The notes: generated by a model from the letters alone, not told the origin. DNA of 9,480 bases from Cytophagaceae bacterium (GCA_021151805.1 JAGKWN010000135.1:1-9480); one strand, 5' to 3'; shown: positions 1-7,095, counted from the stretch's first letter. Made by a program: numbers and translations.

Positions 1-55
1 ATTATAACGCTTGGTTAAATTTCATTCACAAATTTGACTATAGTAATAGCTTTAA

Positions 56-754
56 TTATTTCAATGTTCCAAAAATCCGGTCCCAAAATTTTGTGTAAAA
101 ACCAAAGTTAGACGTTTCATGCTGATGATGATCTACATGAAACCCCGTATTAGCTAGCCATTGAAAAATAAAATGTTCTTTCATAACAGCCGGTATAATT
201 TCTTTACGGAGATGGCCGATGATACCCATGGCCACATTAAATACCAGATATAACATGACAGCGTAAATAGAGAACCCTCCTATTGCCAGCAAACACAACC
301 ACAACGAACCGAAACCGATAACCTCCATGGGATGCAGCACAAATAAAGAGAGGGCTGTTGGCGTATTGTAACGATGATGCAGATCGTGATACTTATAGAT
401 AATGCTAAGCTTATGTATGGCCCAGTGAAAAATATACATAAGAAAATCCATTGCAAGAATTAGCACCACAAAATCAATCAGTATTTTCCAAAGCGCAAAT
501 TCAAGATGGAAAATGATGATGCCTTGTTGAAACAACTTATAGCCGGCAAGTGTAACAAGTGTATTGAAAAATGCTGTTGAACAGGCCCAGTAAATTTCTT
601 CTTTTGTGATTACCTGTTTCATCTTCATTAATAAACCATCGAGGCTGAAACCTATGGTAACTGCAGTAAGCGCGATCACAATGTTCTCGAGTAAAAACAA
701 CAAGAACAGCCTGCCTACACTGCACGTATCCAAATACTCAAAAACGGTTTGCAT
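56..754 (-). CDS. Membrane di-iron hydroxylase, sterol desaturase / fatty acid hydroxylase superfamily
   Basis: A 232-residue membrane protein with the histidine clusters of the superfamily: H110-x3-H114, H123-x2-H126-H127 and H206-x2-H209-H210, with extra histidines at 141 and 181. In this family the histidines bind two irons that activate oxygen to hydroxylate or desaturate a lipid. Hydrophobic stretches near residues 14-34, 87-109 and 145-178 look like membrane segments, with the clusters on the cytoplasmic side by family rule. The start is ATG at 754-752 and the stop is TAA. The gene lies just beyond the purA terminator on the same strand, so it is probably transcribed separately, but I see no TAnnTTTG promoter in the 78-nt gap. 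The substrate cannot be told from sequence; a fatty acid, hopanoid, sterol or carotenoid is possible. Family confidence is high, exact function unknown. Confidence 0.85.
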   Translation of the reverse strand: MQTVFEYLDTCSVGRLFLLFLLENIVIALTAVTIGFSLDGLLMKMKQVITKEEIYWACSTAFFNTLVTLAGYKLFQQGIIIFHLEFALWKILIDFVVLILAMDFLMYIFHWAIHKLSIIYKYHDLHHRYNTPTALSLFVLHPMEVIGFGSLWLCLLAIGGFSIYAVMLYLVFNVAMGIIGHLRKEIIPAVMKEHFIFQWLANTGFHVDHHQHETSNFGFYTKFWDRIFGTLK

Positions 755-772
755 GGAAATTTATGTTAGGGA

Positions 773-829
773 AATAATTAAAAACAAAAAGCCCTTTACT
801 TGGTAAAGGGCTTTTTGTTTTTAATTATT
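773..829 (-). terminator. Perfect 27-bp inverted repeat, intrinsic terminator of purA
   Basis: The arms at 773-799 and 803-829 are exactly complementary over 27 bp around a 3-nt loop. The core GTAAAGGGC / GCCCTTTAC is flanked by A and T runs, so the RNA has a GC-rich stem followed by a U-rich tract in either direction. It begins 3 nt after the purA stop codon and separates purA from the hydroxylase gene. The symmetry means it could also stop plus-strand transcription, although no plus-strand gene ends here. Confidence 0.9.
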
Positions 830-832
830 GTT

Positions 833-2128
833 TTATGCAGTAATGAAACTGAAATCCTTGATCAGGGTTTCTTTACGATCCGGACCAATAGAAATCAATG
901 TAATCGGCAAGCCTAATTCTTTTTCAATAAACGCAGAATAGTCTAACAACTCCTGCGGTAAAGAATCAAATGTTTCGCAGTTTGATAAATCACGATTCCA
1001 GCCTTTTAATGTTTTATATACCGGAGTCAAATCGTTTGTACACATATCGTATGGCAATGTATCTACAATTTCGCCATTCCCTAATTTGTAATGTGTACAT
1101 ACCTGAAGCTCTTCAAATACATTTAAAACATCAGCTTTCATCATCAATAAATGAGAAACACCATTGATCATACAAGCGTATTTTAATGCCGGTAAATCCA
1201 ACCAGCCGCATCTGCGCGGACGCCCCGTGGTTGAACCAAACTCATTACCCTGCTTACGAATTTCTTCTCCGGTAGAGTCATTTAATTCTGTAGGGAAAGG
1301 TCCGCTACCTACACGTGTGCAGTATGCCTTGAAGATACCAAACACATTACCTATATGTTTAGGAGCGATACCTAAACCTGTGCATGCACCTGCAACCATT
1401 GTACTGGACGACGTTACAAATGGGTATGAACCGAAGTCGATATCCAGTAATGAACCTTGAGCACCTTCTGCAAGAATTGTTTTTTTGCTTTGAATAGCAT
1501 CGTTAATGAAGTATTCACTATCTACCAGATTCATTGTACGAAGACGATCAATGTATTTGAAGAATAATGCTTCACGATCTTTCATTGCTGAATAATCATG
1601 TTTATGGAAATCCAGGATCTGCTTATGGGCATTTACTAATTTTGTATACTTGTCCATAAAATCCGGACTAAGAATATCACCCACACGTAAACCCTGGCGG
1701 GAAACTTTATCTGTATATGTTGGCCCGATACCGCGAAGTGTTGAACCAATTTTGTTAACCCCTTTAGCCGCTTCGTAAGCAGCATCCAATTCTACATGTG
1801 AAGGCAGGATTAAAGCAGCTTTTTTAGATATAAATAAATTTTTATTCAGATTCAGATCAAAAGCAGAAAGCTTATCGATTTCTTTTTCAAATAAAGCAAT
1901 TACATCCAGTACCAATCCATTACCAATGAGGTTGGTAATATTAGAACGAAATACGCCTGAAGGAATCTGGTGTAAAACGATTTTATGTCCATCAAATATT
2001 AGTGTATGCCCAGCGTTAGGTCCGCCCTGAAAACGCGCAACATAATCATATTTAGGTGCAAGTACATCTACAACTTTACCTTTACCTTCGTCGCCCCACT
2101 GCAACCCTAATAATACATCAACTGCCAT
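833..2128 (-). CDS. purA: Adenylosuccinate synthetase
   Basis: A full-length 431-residue enzyme that joins IMP and aspartate using GTP to form adenylosuccinate, the first committed step from IMP to AMP, in the cytoplasm. The N-terminal loop has W11-G-D13-E-G-K-G-K18, with D13 as catalytic base, and G40-H41 follows in the GGPNAGHT block. Other signatures are the STLRGIGPTYTDK block near 129-141, AEGAQGSLLDIDFG at 220-233, the TTGRPRR arginine block at 300-306, the base-recognition K331-A-D333 and GPDR at 415-418. Numbering matches the E. coli enzyme closely and no key residue is missing. The ATG start lies 4 nt after the upstream STAS stop, so translation is probably coupled. A strong terminator follows immediately. 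In enterobacteria ppGpp inhibits PurA, which makes its place downstream of rel notable. Confidence 0.98.
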   Translation of the reverse strand: MAVDVLLGLQWGDEGKGKVVDVLAPKYDYVARFQGGPNAGHTLIFDGHKIVLHQIPSGVFRSNITNLIGNGLVLDVIALFEKEIDKLSAFDLNLNKNLFISKKAALILPSHVELDAAYEAAKGVNKIGSTLRGIGPTYTDKVSRQGLRVGDILSPDFMDKYTKLVNAHKQILDFHKHDYSAMKDREALFFKYIDRLRTMNLVDSEYFINDAIQSKKTILAEGAQGSLLDIDFGSYPFVTSSSTMVAGACTGLGIAPKHIGNVFGIFKAYCTRVGSGPFPTELNDSTGEEIRKQGNEFGSTTGRPRRCGWLDLPALKYACMINGVSHLLMMKADVLNVFEELQVCTHYKLGNGEIVDTLPYDMCTNDLTPVYKTLKGWNRDLSNCETFDSLPQELLDYSAFIEKELGLPITLISIGPDRKETLIKDFSFITA

Positions 2129-2132
2129 TTCT

Positions 2133-2474
2133 TTATTTTGTTAATCTCTTTAATGCTTCTTCTTCGGATTCAACAATCACGAAAATTGAATTCAGTTTTG
2201 TGATAATTAATAATTTTTTTATTTGTTCAGACGGGTTGATCAATACCAACTCTCCGCCTTTGTTTCTGAACTTGGTTAATAAAGTGATCAATACACCAAT
2301 ACCGCTACTGTTCATGTAACGGACCTGTGCCAGGTCAATAGCACAACGGCTGATGTTTTCATTCAATTTCTCACTAACCAGATCCATTAGCTCCAGGCCA
2401 TTACTTTCACCTATCAAATCACCTTCAAGCTGAAGGAATAATATATTTTCCTTGATATAAGTATTGTATTTCAT
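2133..2474 (-). CDS. Single-domain STAS protein, anti-sigma-factor antagonist type
   Basis: A 113-residue protein consisting of one STAS domain. The strand pattern ILFLQLEGDL at 11-20 and the signature N55-S56-S57-G58-I59-G60 match SpoIIAA/RsbV-like proteins, in which the serine just before the glycine (here S57) is phosphorylated by an anti-sigma kinase to switch partner binding. The usual aspartate before the two serines is asparagine here, a change I believe is tolerated in many family members. The domain has no fused transporter or kinase, and no anti-sigma factor or PP2C phosphatase gene lies in the window, so partners must be elsewhere. It lies 55 nt after the fur-family gene and 4 nt before purA, with no TAnnTTTG promoter in the gap, so it is probably co-transcribed with both. 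Its regulatory target is unknown. Confidence 0.88.
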   Translation of the reverse strand: MKYNTYIKENILFLQLEGDLIGESNGLELMDLVSEKLNENISRCAIDLAQVRYMNSSGIGVLITLLTKFRNKGGELVLINPSEQIKKLLIITKLNSIFVIVESEEEALKRLTK

Positions 2475-2529
2475 GTAAGTAAGAATTTATTATGACAGGT
2501 TATGAATTATAAAATCAGATAAAGGAGGC

Positions 2530-3030
2530 TTATACCTCTTTAGAGAATGTATTTGCTTTTGTTTCGAGGTTCTTCTTATTCTCGCAGGTAGAATTAGTGC
2601 AGTTTCCGTACAGGATAAGGGAATGGTGCATCACATTAAAATGTAACAACTCGCCTACCATCGTTTGGATATTATATACACGGGGATCGCAAAACTCAAC
2701 TACTTTGTGACAATCCGTGCAGATCAGGTGATCGTGCTGACGGTAGCCGTAAGAACGTTCATACTGAGCCAGATTTTTACCAAACTGGTGCTTAGTAACT
2801 AAATCACAATCAACAAGAATGTCCAATGTATTATAAACCGTAGCTCTGCTTACGCGGTAATTTTTGTTCTTCATGCTGATGTACAGATTTTCTACATCAA
2901 AATGCCCAACACGGGTATATATTTCCTCCAGAATTGCAAAGCGTTCAGGTGTTTTTCTCAAACTTTTATTTTCAAGATATGCTGTAAATATCTTCTTTAC
3001 CTGCGTTAATAACTCCTCTAATGTTGACAT
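2530..3030 (-). CDS. Fur/PerR-family zinc-binding transcriptional regulator
   Basis: A 166-residue metal-dependent repressor counted from the ATG at 3030-3028. The N-terminal winged helix covers about 20-80 (LRKTPERFAILEEI, then SRATVYNTLDILVDCDLV). H99-D-H101 begins the dimerisation domain's metal site. C104-x2-C107 and C144-x4-C149 form a likely structural zinc site. A longer reading frame starts at TTG 3039, but that codon lies inside the -7 promoter element, so the ATG is preferred. The protein could be an iron-sensing Fur, a peroxide-sensing PerR or a zinc-sensing Zur; the metal-site residues alone do not decide, so no symbol is given. It lies 39 nt downstream of rel and begins the fur-STAS-purA group. 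An inverted repeat between its promoter elements suggests autoregulation. Confidence 0.93.
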   Translation of the reverse strand: MSTLEELLTQVKKIFTAYLENKSLRKTPERFAILEEIYTRVGHFDVENLYISMKNKNYRVSRATVYNTLDILVDCDLVTKHQFGKNLAQYERSYGYRQHDHLICTDCHKVVEFCDPRVYNIQTMVGELLHFNVMHHSLILYGNCTNSTCENKKNLETKANTFSKEV

Positions 3031-3036
3031 AGGTTT

Positions 3037-3069
3037 CAAATATACGAATAAAGGATTTCTTATTCCAAA
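3037..3069 (-). promoter_or_regulatory. Candidate Bacteroidota-type promoter of the fur-family gene
   Basis: Read on the minus strand, TTTG (3069-3066) is followed after 21 nt by TATATTTG (3044-3037). This fits the TTTG / TAnnTTTG promoter described for Bacteroides and Flavobacterium primary sigma factors. The -33 element directly abuts the rel stop codon. The expected transcription start is within a few nt of the fur ATG at 3030, so the mRNA would have almost no leader. Confidence 0.6.
3046..3065. promoter_or_regulatory. Inverted repeat GAATAA-N8-TTATTC, possible operator
   Basis: The arms GAATAA (3046-3051) and TTATTC (3060-3065) are perfectly symmetric around an 8-bp spacer. The repeat sits exactly between the proposed -33 and -7 elements of the fur-family promoter, where a bound dimer would block RNA polymerase. 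It resembles but does not match the classical 7-1-7 Fur or PerR boxes. Autoregulation is an inference from position. Confidence 0.4.
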
Positions 3070-5268
3070 TCAACTGTTTATACGAGACACGCTAATAATG
3101 TCTGAAATCTCTTTCAGCTTGGAAATGAGCGTGTTCAAATGTTCTGTGTCGTTCACAAATACCATCATTGTTCCTTCAAAAATACCATCATCGGTATCAA
3201 TGGTAATAGAACGGATGTTCACTTTCAATTGAGTAGAAATTACTTTGGTTACATCGTTGATGATACCCACACGGTCTGCCCCAACGATTTTTAAGCCGGT
3301 TAAAAATGCCAGCTCCTTCTGTGAAGTCCATTTTGCCTTTACAATCCGGTAGCCATATTGAGACATCAGCTCCACGGCATTCGGACAGTTGGTACGGTGA
3401 ATTTTGATTCCTTCACTTACCGTAACGAAACCAAAAACTTCATCACCGGGAATCGGATTACAGCATTTGGCAAGATTGTAATCAATCTTATCCATGCCAT
3501 CACCAATCAAGACCATATCCTTATCAGATACTTTTACCGAAGCAGATCTTTTATCCGGCTCCGGATCTACCGGTCTTTTAGAAGGTTCCGGTTTCTTTTC
3601 AGGATCTTTCAGTTTTTTTAACTGACTCGGCTGAATAATATCTTTTGCTACATTATAATAGAGCTCCAATGGAGTCTTCACATTGAACAGCAAAAGCATT
3701 TTATTGATCGTATCGTTATTTAATGGTATTTTCAGGTGGCCCAGCTTGCGTTCCACCATGGCTTTCCCATCCTGGGCAATCGTTTTCTTCTCTTCCTTCA
3801 GCGATTCCTTGATCTTGGTTCTCGCCTTGGATGTCACTACAAACTTCAGCCAATCTTCCGACGGTTTCTGCTTACCGGAAGTCAGAATCTCGATCTGATC
3901 GCCATTATTCAACTGATAACTCAGCGGAACAAGTTTCTGGTTCACTTTAGCACCCAGGCAATGCTCCCCGATTTTGGTATGAATCTCAAAAGCAAAGTCA
4001 AGTGCGGTTGCACCAAACTGCAGTGTTTTCAAATCCCCTTTCGGCGTAAAGACAAATACCTCTTCGCTAAACAGGTTTTGCCTAAATTCATTTACAAATT
4101 CGAGCGCTGAAAAATCATTGTTTTCAATCAGCTCACGTACTTTACGGATCCAGTCTTCAATACCGGAATCCTTCGCGGCCGATTTATTTTCTTTATACTT
4201 CCAGTGTGCAGCATACCCTTTTTCGGCAATATCATCCATACGTTTGGTACGAATCTGCACTTCCACCCATTGCCCCGATTTACTCATAACCGTTGTATGA
4301 AGCGATTCATAACCATTGGCTTTCGGAGTACTTACCCAGTCTTTCAAACGATCCGGATTGGGTTTGTAAAAATCCGTAACAATGGAATACGCTTTCCAGC
4401 AGACACTTTTTTCTTCCTCAAGTTCTGCATCCAGAATCAGGCGGATCGCAAACAGATCATAAACCTCTTCAAAAGGAATATTCTGCTGTTGCATTTTGGT
4501 ATGAATGGAGTAAATGGATTTGGTTCTGCCCTTGATTTTGAATTTTAATCCTGCTCTTTTCAGCGGCAGTTCCAAAGGTGCGGAAAACTCCTTAGTAATC
4601 TTTTCACGGGCAGCATTTGACTTGAGAACTTTATCCTCAATAAAATTATACCTTTCTGTATCTGTGTATTTTAAGTAGAGATCTTCAAGTTCTGATTTAA
4701 TTGCATACAAACCGAGTCTATGTGCCAGCGGTGCATACAAATACATGGTTTCAGAGGCAATTTTCAGCTGCTTATCACGCGGCATACTTTCCAGCGTACG
4801 CATGTTATGCAAACGATCGGCAAGTTTTACCAGGATTACCCGCACATCTTCTGACAGGGTAAGAATCATTTTCCGGAAGTTCTCGGCCTGCTGAGAACTT
4901 CCATGTTCAAATACCCCGGAGATTTTGGTCAGGCCATCTATAATAGTAGCGACCTTCGGACCGAAATCTCTTTCCAGGTCACGAAGTTCCAAATGGGTAT
5001 CTTCTACTACATCGTGCAATAAAGCGGCAACAATAGCAGTTGTACCCAGACCGATTTCCTCAACAGCAATTTGTGCTACTGCCAACGGATGATAAATATA
5101 TGGCTCACCGGATTTCCGGCGCATGTCTTTATGTGCCTGAACCGATGTAAAAAAAGCTTTTTTTATAATTTTAGCATCCCCATCTTTTAAAATAGGCTTA
5201 GCAGCATGCAGCAATAAGCGGTATCTTTTAATTATTTCTTTATTTTCCTTTTCAACATCTACCACCAT
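3070..5268 (-). CDS. rel: Bifunctional (p)ppGpp synthetase/hydrolase, long RSH type
   Basis: A 732-residue RelA/SpoT homologue that makes (p)ppGpp from ATP and GTP or GDP and also degrades it. The hydrolase HD domain is intact: H60, H85-D86 in ALLHDVVEDT, and D151 in KLADRLHN. The synthetase domain is also intact: D271 in YDLFAIR, R307-x-K-D310, G319-Y320-E-S-L-H, and E336 in VEVQIRT. The RxKD form is the one associated with bifunctional enzymes, unlike the ExDD of synthetase-only RelA. A TGS domain follows at about 403-463, then a helical region, a lysine/proline-rich linker at 555-575, a CC zinc-finger-like region (C602-C603, H624, C628) and a C-terminal ACT domain at about 655-730. The start is ATG at 5268 and the stop is TGA, directly abutting the fur promoter. 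Often annotated relA or spoT. Confidence 0.97.
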   Translation of the reverse strand: MVVDVEKENKEIIKRYRLLLHAAKPILKDGDAKIIKKAFFTSVQAHKDMRRKSGEPYIYHPLAVAQIAVEEIGLGTTAIVAALLHDVVEDTHLELRDLERDFGPKVATIIDGLTKISGVFEHGSSQQAENFRKMILTLSEDVRVILVKLADRLHNMRTLESMPRDKQLKIASETMYLYAPLAHRLGLYAIKSELEDLYLKYTDTERYNFIEDKVLKSNAAREKITKEFSAPLELPLKRAGLKFKIKGRTKSIYSIHTKMQQQNIPFEEVYDLFAIRLILDAELEEEKSVCWKAYSIVTDFYKPNPDRLKDWVSTPKANGYESLHTTVMSKSGQWVEVQIRTKRMDDIAEKGYAAHWKYKENKSAAKDSGIEDWIRKVRELIENNDFSALEFVNEFRQNLFSEEVFVFTPKGDLKTLQFGATALDFAFEIHTKIGEHCLGAKVNQKLVPLSYQLNNGDQIEILTSGKQKPSEDWLKFVVTSKARTKIKESLKEEKKTIAQDGKAMVERKLGHLKIPLNNDTINKMLLLFNVKTPLELYYNVAKDIIQPSQLKKLKDPEKKPEPSKRPVDPEPDKRSASVKVSDKDMVLIGDGMDKIDYNLAKCCNPIPGDEVFGFVTVSEGIKIHRTNCPNAVELMSQYGYRIVKAKWTSQKELAFLTGLKIVGADRVGIINDVTKVISTQLKVNIRSITIDTDDGIFEGTMMVFVNDTEHLNTLISKLKEISDIISVSRINS

Positions 5269-5457
5269 AAGCCAATCAGCTAAAGTATATATAGTAAGTT
5301 ATAATTTTGAATTTCAAACAGTTTGTATTTATCTGTTGTTACCTATAACACGATTACGGGTAAATAATGTTCTAGATACACAAATATAAAATTGATTTTT
5401 GGTTTCGTTGATAAATATTTTTTTTAGGGTAATAGTAGTTTTATCAAAAAATTGTTC
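5269..5457. other. Divergent spacer between rel and tRNA-Leu
   Basis: This AT-rich stretch holds no open reading frame of note. It contains the candidate -7 element for rel at 5381-5388 and the probable rel mRNA leader. I found no riboswitch-like conserved core in it. Confidence 0.5.
5381..5388 (-). promoter_or_regulatory. Candidate -7 element for rel
   Basis: TATATTTG on the minus strand matches TAnnTTTG and the elements seen before fur and clpX. It would give a leader of about 105 nt before the rel ATG. No clear TTG or TTTG lies at the proper distance upstream, so this is weaker than the other promoters. Confidence 0.4.
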
Positions 5458-5465
5458 TAAGTTTG
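5458..5465 (+). promoter_or_regulatory. Candidate -7 element for tRNA-Leu
   Basis: TAAGTTTG matches TAnnTTTG and lies 56 nt before the tRNA, which would give a precursor with a leader of about 50 nt. No convincing TTG element is present 17-23 nt upstream, so the call is tentative. Confidence 0.3.
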
Positions 5466-5495
5466 CAATCCCAAATCGGAGATAACGGTTACGGA

Positions 5496-5516
5496 AAATA
5501 CTTGAAAGAAGTATTT
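5496..5516 (+). repeat. 8-bp inverted repeat just upstream of the tRNA
   Basis: AAATACTT (5496-5503) and AAGTATTT (5509-5516) are perfect complements around the 5-nt loop GAAAG, and the repeat ends 5 nt before the tRNA. In the precursor RNA it would form a small hairpin next to the expected RNase P cleavage site. It could also be a protein-binding site or chance. Confidence 0.45.
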
Positions 5517-5521
5517 ATTTT

Positions 5522-5603
5522 GCGGATGTGGCGAAATTGGTAGACGCACTAGACTTAGGATCTAGCGTCGCGAGACATGGGGGTTCGAGTCCCTCCATCC
5601 GCA
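5522..5603 (+). tRNA. tRNA-Leu (anticodon UAG)
   Basis: An 82-nt class II tRNA. The acceptor stem GCGGATG (5522-5528) pairs perfectly with CATCCGC (5596-5602), and the discriminator base is A5603. The anticodon stem CTAGA/TCTAG encloses the loop CTTAGGA, giving anticodon TAG, which reads CUA and probably other CUN leucine codons. The long variable arm has a GTC-GCGA-GAC hairpin, typical of tRNA-Leu and tRNA-Ser. The T arm holds GGGGG-TTCGAGT-CCCTC. The terminal CCA is not fully encoded (ACA follows the stem), so it must be added by CCA transferase. Confidence 0.97.
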
Positions 5604-5619
5604 CATTACAAAAAGTTTC

Positions 5620-5652
5620 AAACCCTCGCCAATAACTATGGCGAGGGTTTTG
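5620..5652 (+). terminator. Intrinsic terminator after tRNA-Leu
   Basis: An 11-bp GC-rich stem with arms at 5620-5630 (AAACCCTCGCC) and 5640-5650 (GGCGAGGGTTT) encloses a 9-nt loop and is followed by T-rich sequence. It lies 16 nt after the tRNA and separates it from tig. Confidence 0.85.
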
Positions 5653-5689
5653 TATTTCAAATCGACTAACACTTAAACATTCTATTACC

Positions 5690-7030
5690 TTGGAAATCGT
5701 ATTAGACAAAAAAGGCTCTACTGCTGCTACTTTGAAAGTAACTGTTAAGGCCGATGATTATCAGCCAAAAGTTCAATCGAAGCTGAAAGAATATGGTAAA
5801 AAAGTTTCTTTGAAAGGATTCAGACAGGGAAAAGTTCCTACAAGTGTTATTGAAAGAATGTACGGCAAGAGTTTAAAGGTTGATGAAATCAATCAGCTTT
5901 TATCTGAGTCTGTAGGTAAGTATATCAAAGACGAAAAATTGAACATCATTGGCTACCCGCTTCCGGATCAGGCACAGGCTGCAAAGATCGACTGGGATAA
6001 CCAATCTGAATATGTATTCTCTTATGATTTAGGATTGATTCCTGAATTTAAATATGAATTGTCTGATAAAGTAAAAGTAACAAAATACGAGATCGAAACA
6101 GATCCGAAACGTGTTGCTGAAACATTAGACAATATCCGTCGCCAGCAAGGTAAAATGGATGAAGCTGAAGTAGTTGAAGAAGGTGATTACATCAATGGTG
6201 AAATGAAATCATTGACTACCGATTTCGCTACTACAACAATGATCCCTTCTGATAAAATTGCTAAAGACGAATTGAAAAAATTCGTTGGCAAGAAAACAGG
6301 AGATGTTATTGAATTCGATATTGAAAAAGCATTTACAGATAAATCTTCTATTGCACATGTTACAGGCATGACAAAAGAAGAAGCTGAAACAACTTCAGGT
6401 AAATTCTCATTCACAGTAACAGGCATCCGTCGTTCATTCCCGGCAGAATTAAATCAGGAGTTTTTTGACAAGATCTTCGGACCGGGTGCAGTAAAATCAG
6501 AAGAAGAATTTAACCAGAAATTGGTTGAAACCATCAACAGCAACTACACACGCGAAGCTGAAGTTTTAGTTTCAAGAGACATACGTAAAGAATTCTTAGC
6601 CAATACAAAAGTTGAGATGTCAGCAGACTTCTTGAAGCGTTTCTTATTGGTGAACAACGAAGGCAAAATGACTACAGAACAGATCGAAAAAGATCTTGAT
6701 CTGTACCAGGATGATTTGAAATGGTTATTGATCCGTAACAAAATCGGTGAAGATAACGACGTAAAAGTTGAGCATGCAGAAGTGATCGCAAGAACAAAAG
6801 AACTTTTCATGCAACAGTTTGGTGGTCTTACTTCCCTATCTGAAGAGATGGATGAGACGATGAACAAGTTAGCTGATAACTACCTTGCATCTGAAAACGG
6901 AAAGAACTACAACAGAACGTTTGAAGAAGTTTATTATTCAAAAGTATTAAAGCTGATCGAATCAAAAATCAGCTTCACTACGAAAAAAATAAGTGTAGAT
7001 GAATTTGAAAAATTAGTACAAGCAAACTAA
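5690..7030 (+). CDS. tig: Trigger factor, ribosome-associated chaperone
   Basis: A 446-residue ATP-independent chaperone that docks at the ribosome exit tunnel and shields nascent chains. The ribosome-binding signature G43-F44-R45-Q46-G47-K48-V49-P50 sits at the same residue numbers as GFRxGKVP in E. coli. The N-terminal domain spans about 1-115, the middle FKBP-like segment about 160-248, and the helical C-terminal substrate cradle about 255-446. The middle segment lacks a recognisable IPGFE-type FKBP core, so prolyl isomerase activity is doubtful. The start is TTG at 5690: no in-frame ATG lies upstream, and the N terminus aligns with family members only from here. No Shine-Dalgarno sequence is visible. 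It is followed by an intrinsic terminator and then clpP, a common neighbourhood. Confidence 0.96.
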   Translation: MEIVLDKKGSTAATLKVTVKADDYQPKVQSKLKEYGKKVSLKGFRQGKVPTSVIERMYGKSLKVDEINQLLSESVGKYIKDEKLNIIGYPLPDQAQAAKIDWDNQSEYVFSYDLGLIPEFKYELSDKVKVTKYEIETDPKRVAETLDNIRRQQGKMDEAEVVEEGDYINGEMKSLTTDFATTTMIPSDKIAKDELKKFVGKKTGDVIEFDIEKAFTDKSSIAHVTGMTKEEAETTSGKFSFTVTGIRRSFPAELNQEFFDKIFGPGAVKSEEEFNQKLVETINSNYTREAEVLVSRDIRKEFLANTKVEMSADFLKRFLLVNNEGKMTTEQIEKDLDLYQDDLKWLLIRNKIGEDNDVKVEHAEVIARTKELFMQQFGGLTSLSEEMDETMNKLADNYLASENGKNYNRTFEEVYYSKVLKLIESKISFTTKKISVDEFEKLVQAN

Positions 7031-7055
7031 TTATTCACGATTTGTGTTACAACGT

Positions 7056-7087
7056 AAAGAAGTCCTTTGTAGAAAGGACTTTTTTTT
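7056..7087 (+). terminator. Intrinsic terminator of tig
   Basis: The core stem AAGTCCTTT / AAAGGACTT (7060-7068 and 7073-7081) encloses the loop GTAG and extends by a G-U and A-T pairs outward. It ends in a run of T residues to 7088. It lies 25 nt after the tig stop. The clpP promoter overlaps it. Confidence 0.9.
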
Positions 7088-7095
7088 TACATTTG
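7066..7095 (+). promoter_or_regulatory. Candidate clpP promoter overlapping the tig terminator
   Basis: TTTG (7066-7069) is followed after 18 nt by TACATTTG (7088-7095), fitting the TTTG / TAnnTTTG pattern. The -33 element lies at the top of the tig terminator hairpin and the -7 element begins on the last T of its U-tract. The expected transcription start near 7100 gives a leader of about 30 nt to the clpP ATG. Confidence 0.6.

Noticed and set aside
2521..2541. Weak hairpin at the fur-family stop codon (AAAGGAGG / CCTCTTT)
   Set aside because: It has a bulge, overlaps the coding end and lacks a proper U-tract, so I do not call a terminator between fur and the STAS gene.
3031..3039. TTG start giving a 169-residue Fur-family protein
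   Set aside because: The TTG is part of the TATATTTG -7 element, so it would not be in an mRNA made from that promoter.
5515..5522. TTATTTTG next to the tRNA 5' end as a promoter
   Set aside because: It misses the invariant A of TAnnTTTG and would place the transcription start inside the mature tRNA.
5522..5660. tRNA-Leu as an integration site
   Set aside because: No duplicated tRNA 3' end, integrase gene or other mobile sequence is present; the tRNA is followed directly by its terminator and tig.
5515..5709. 64-codon minus-strand ORF antisense to the tRNA
   Set aside because: It is the typical spurious ORF created by a tRNA-Leu gene read backwards (the MEGLEPP-type string) and covers the tRNA, its terminator and the tig start.
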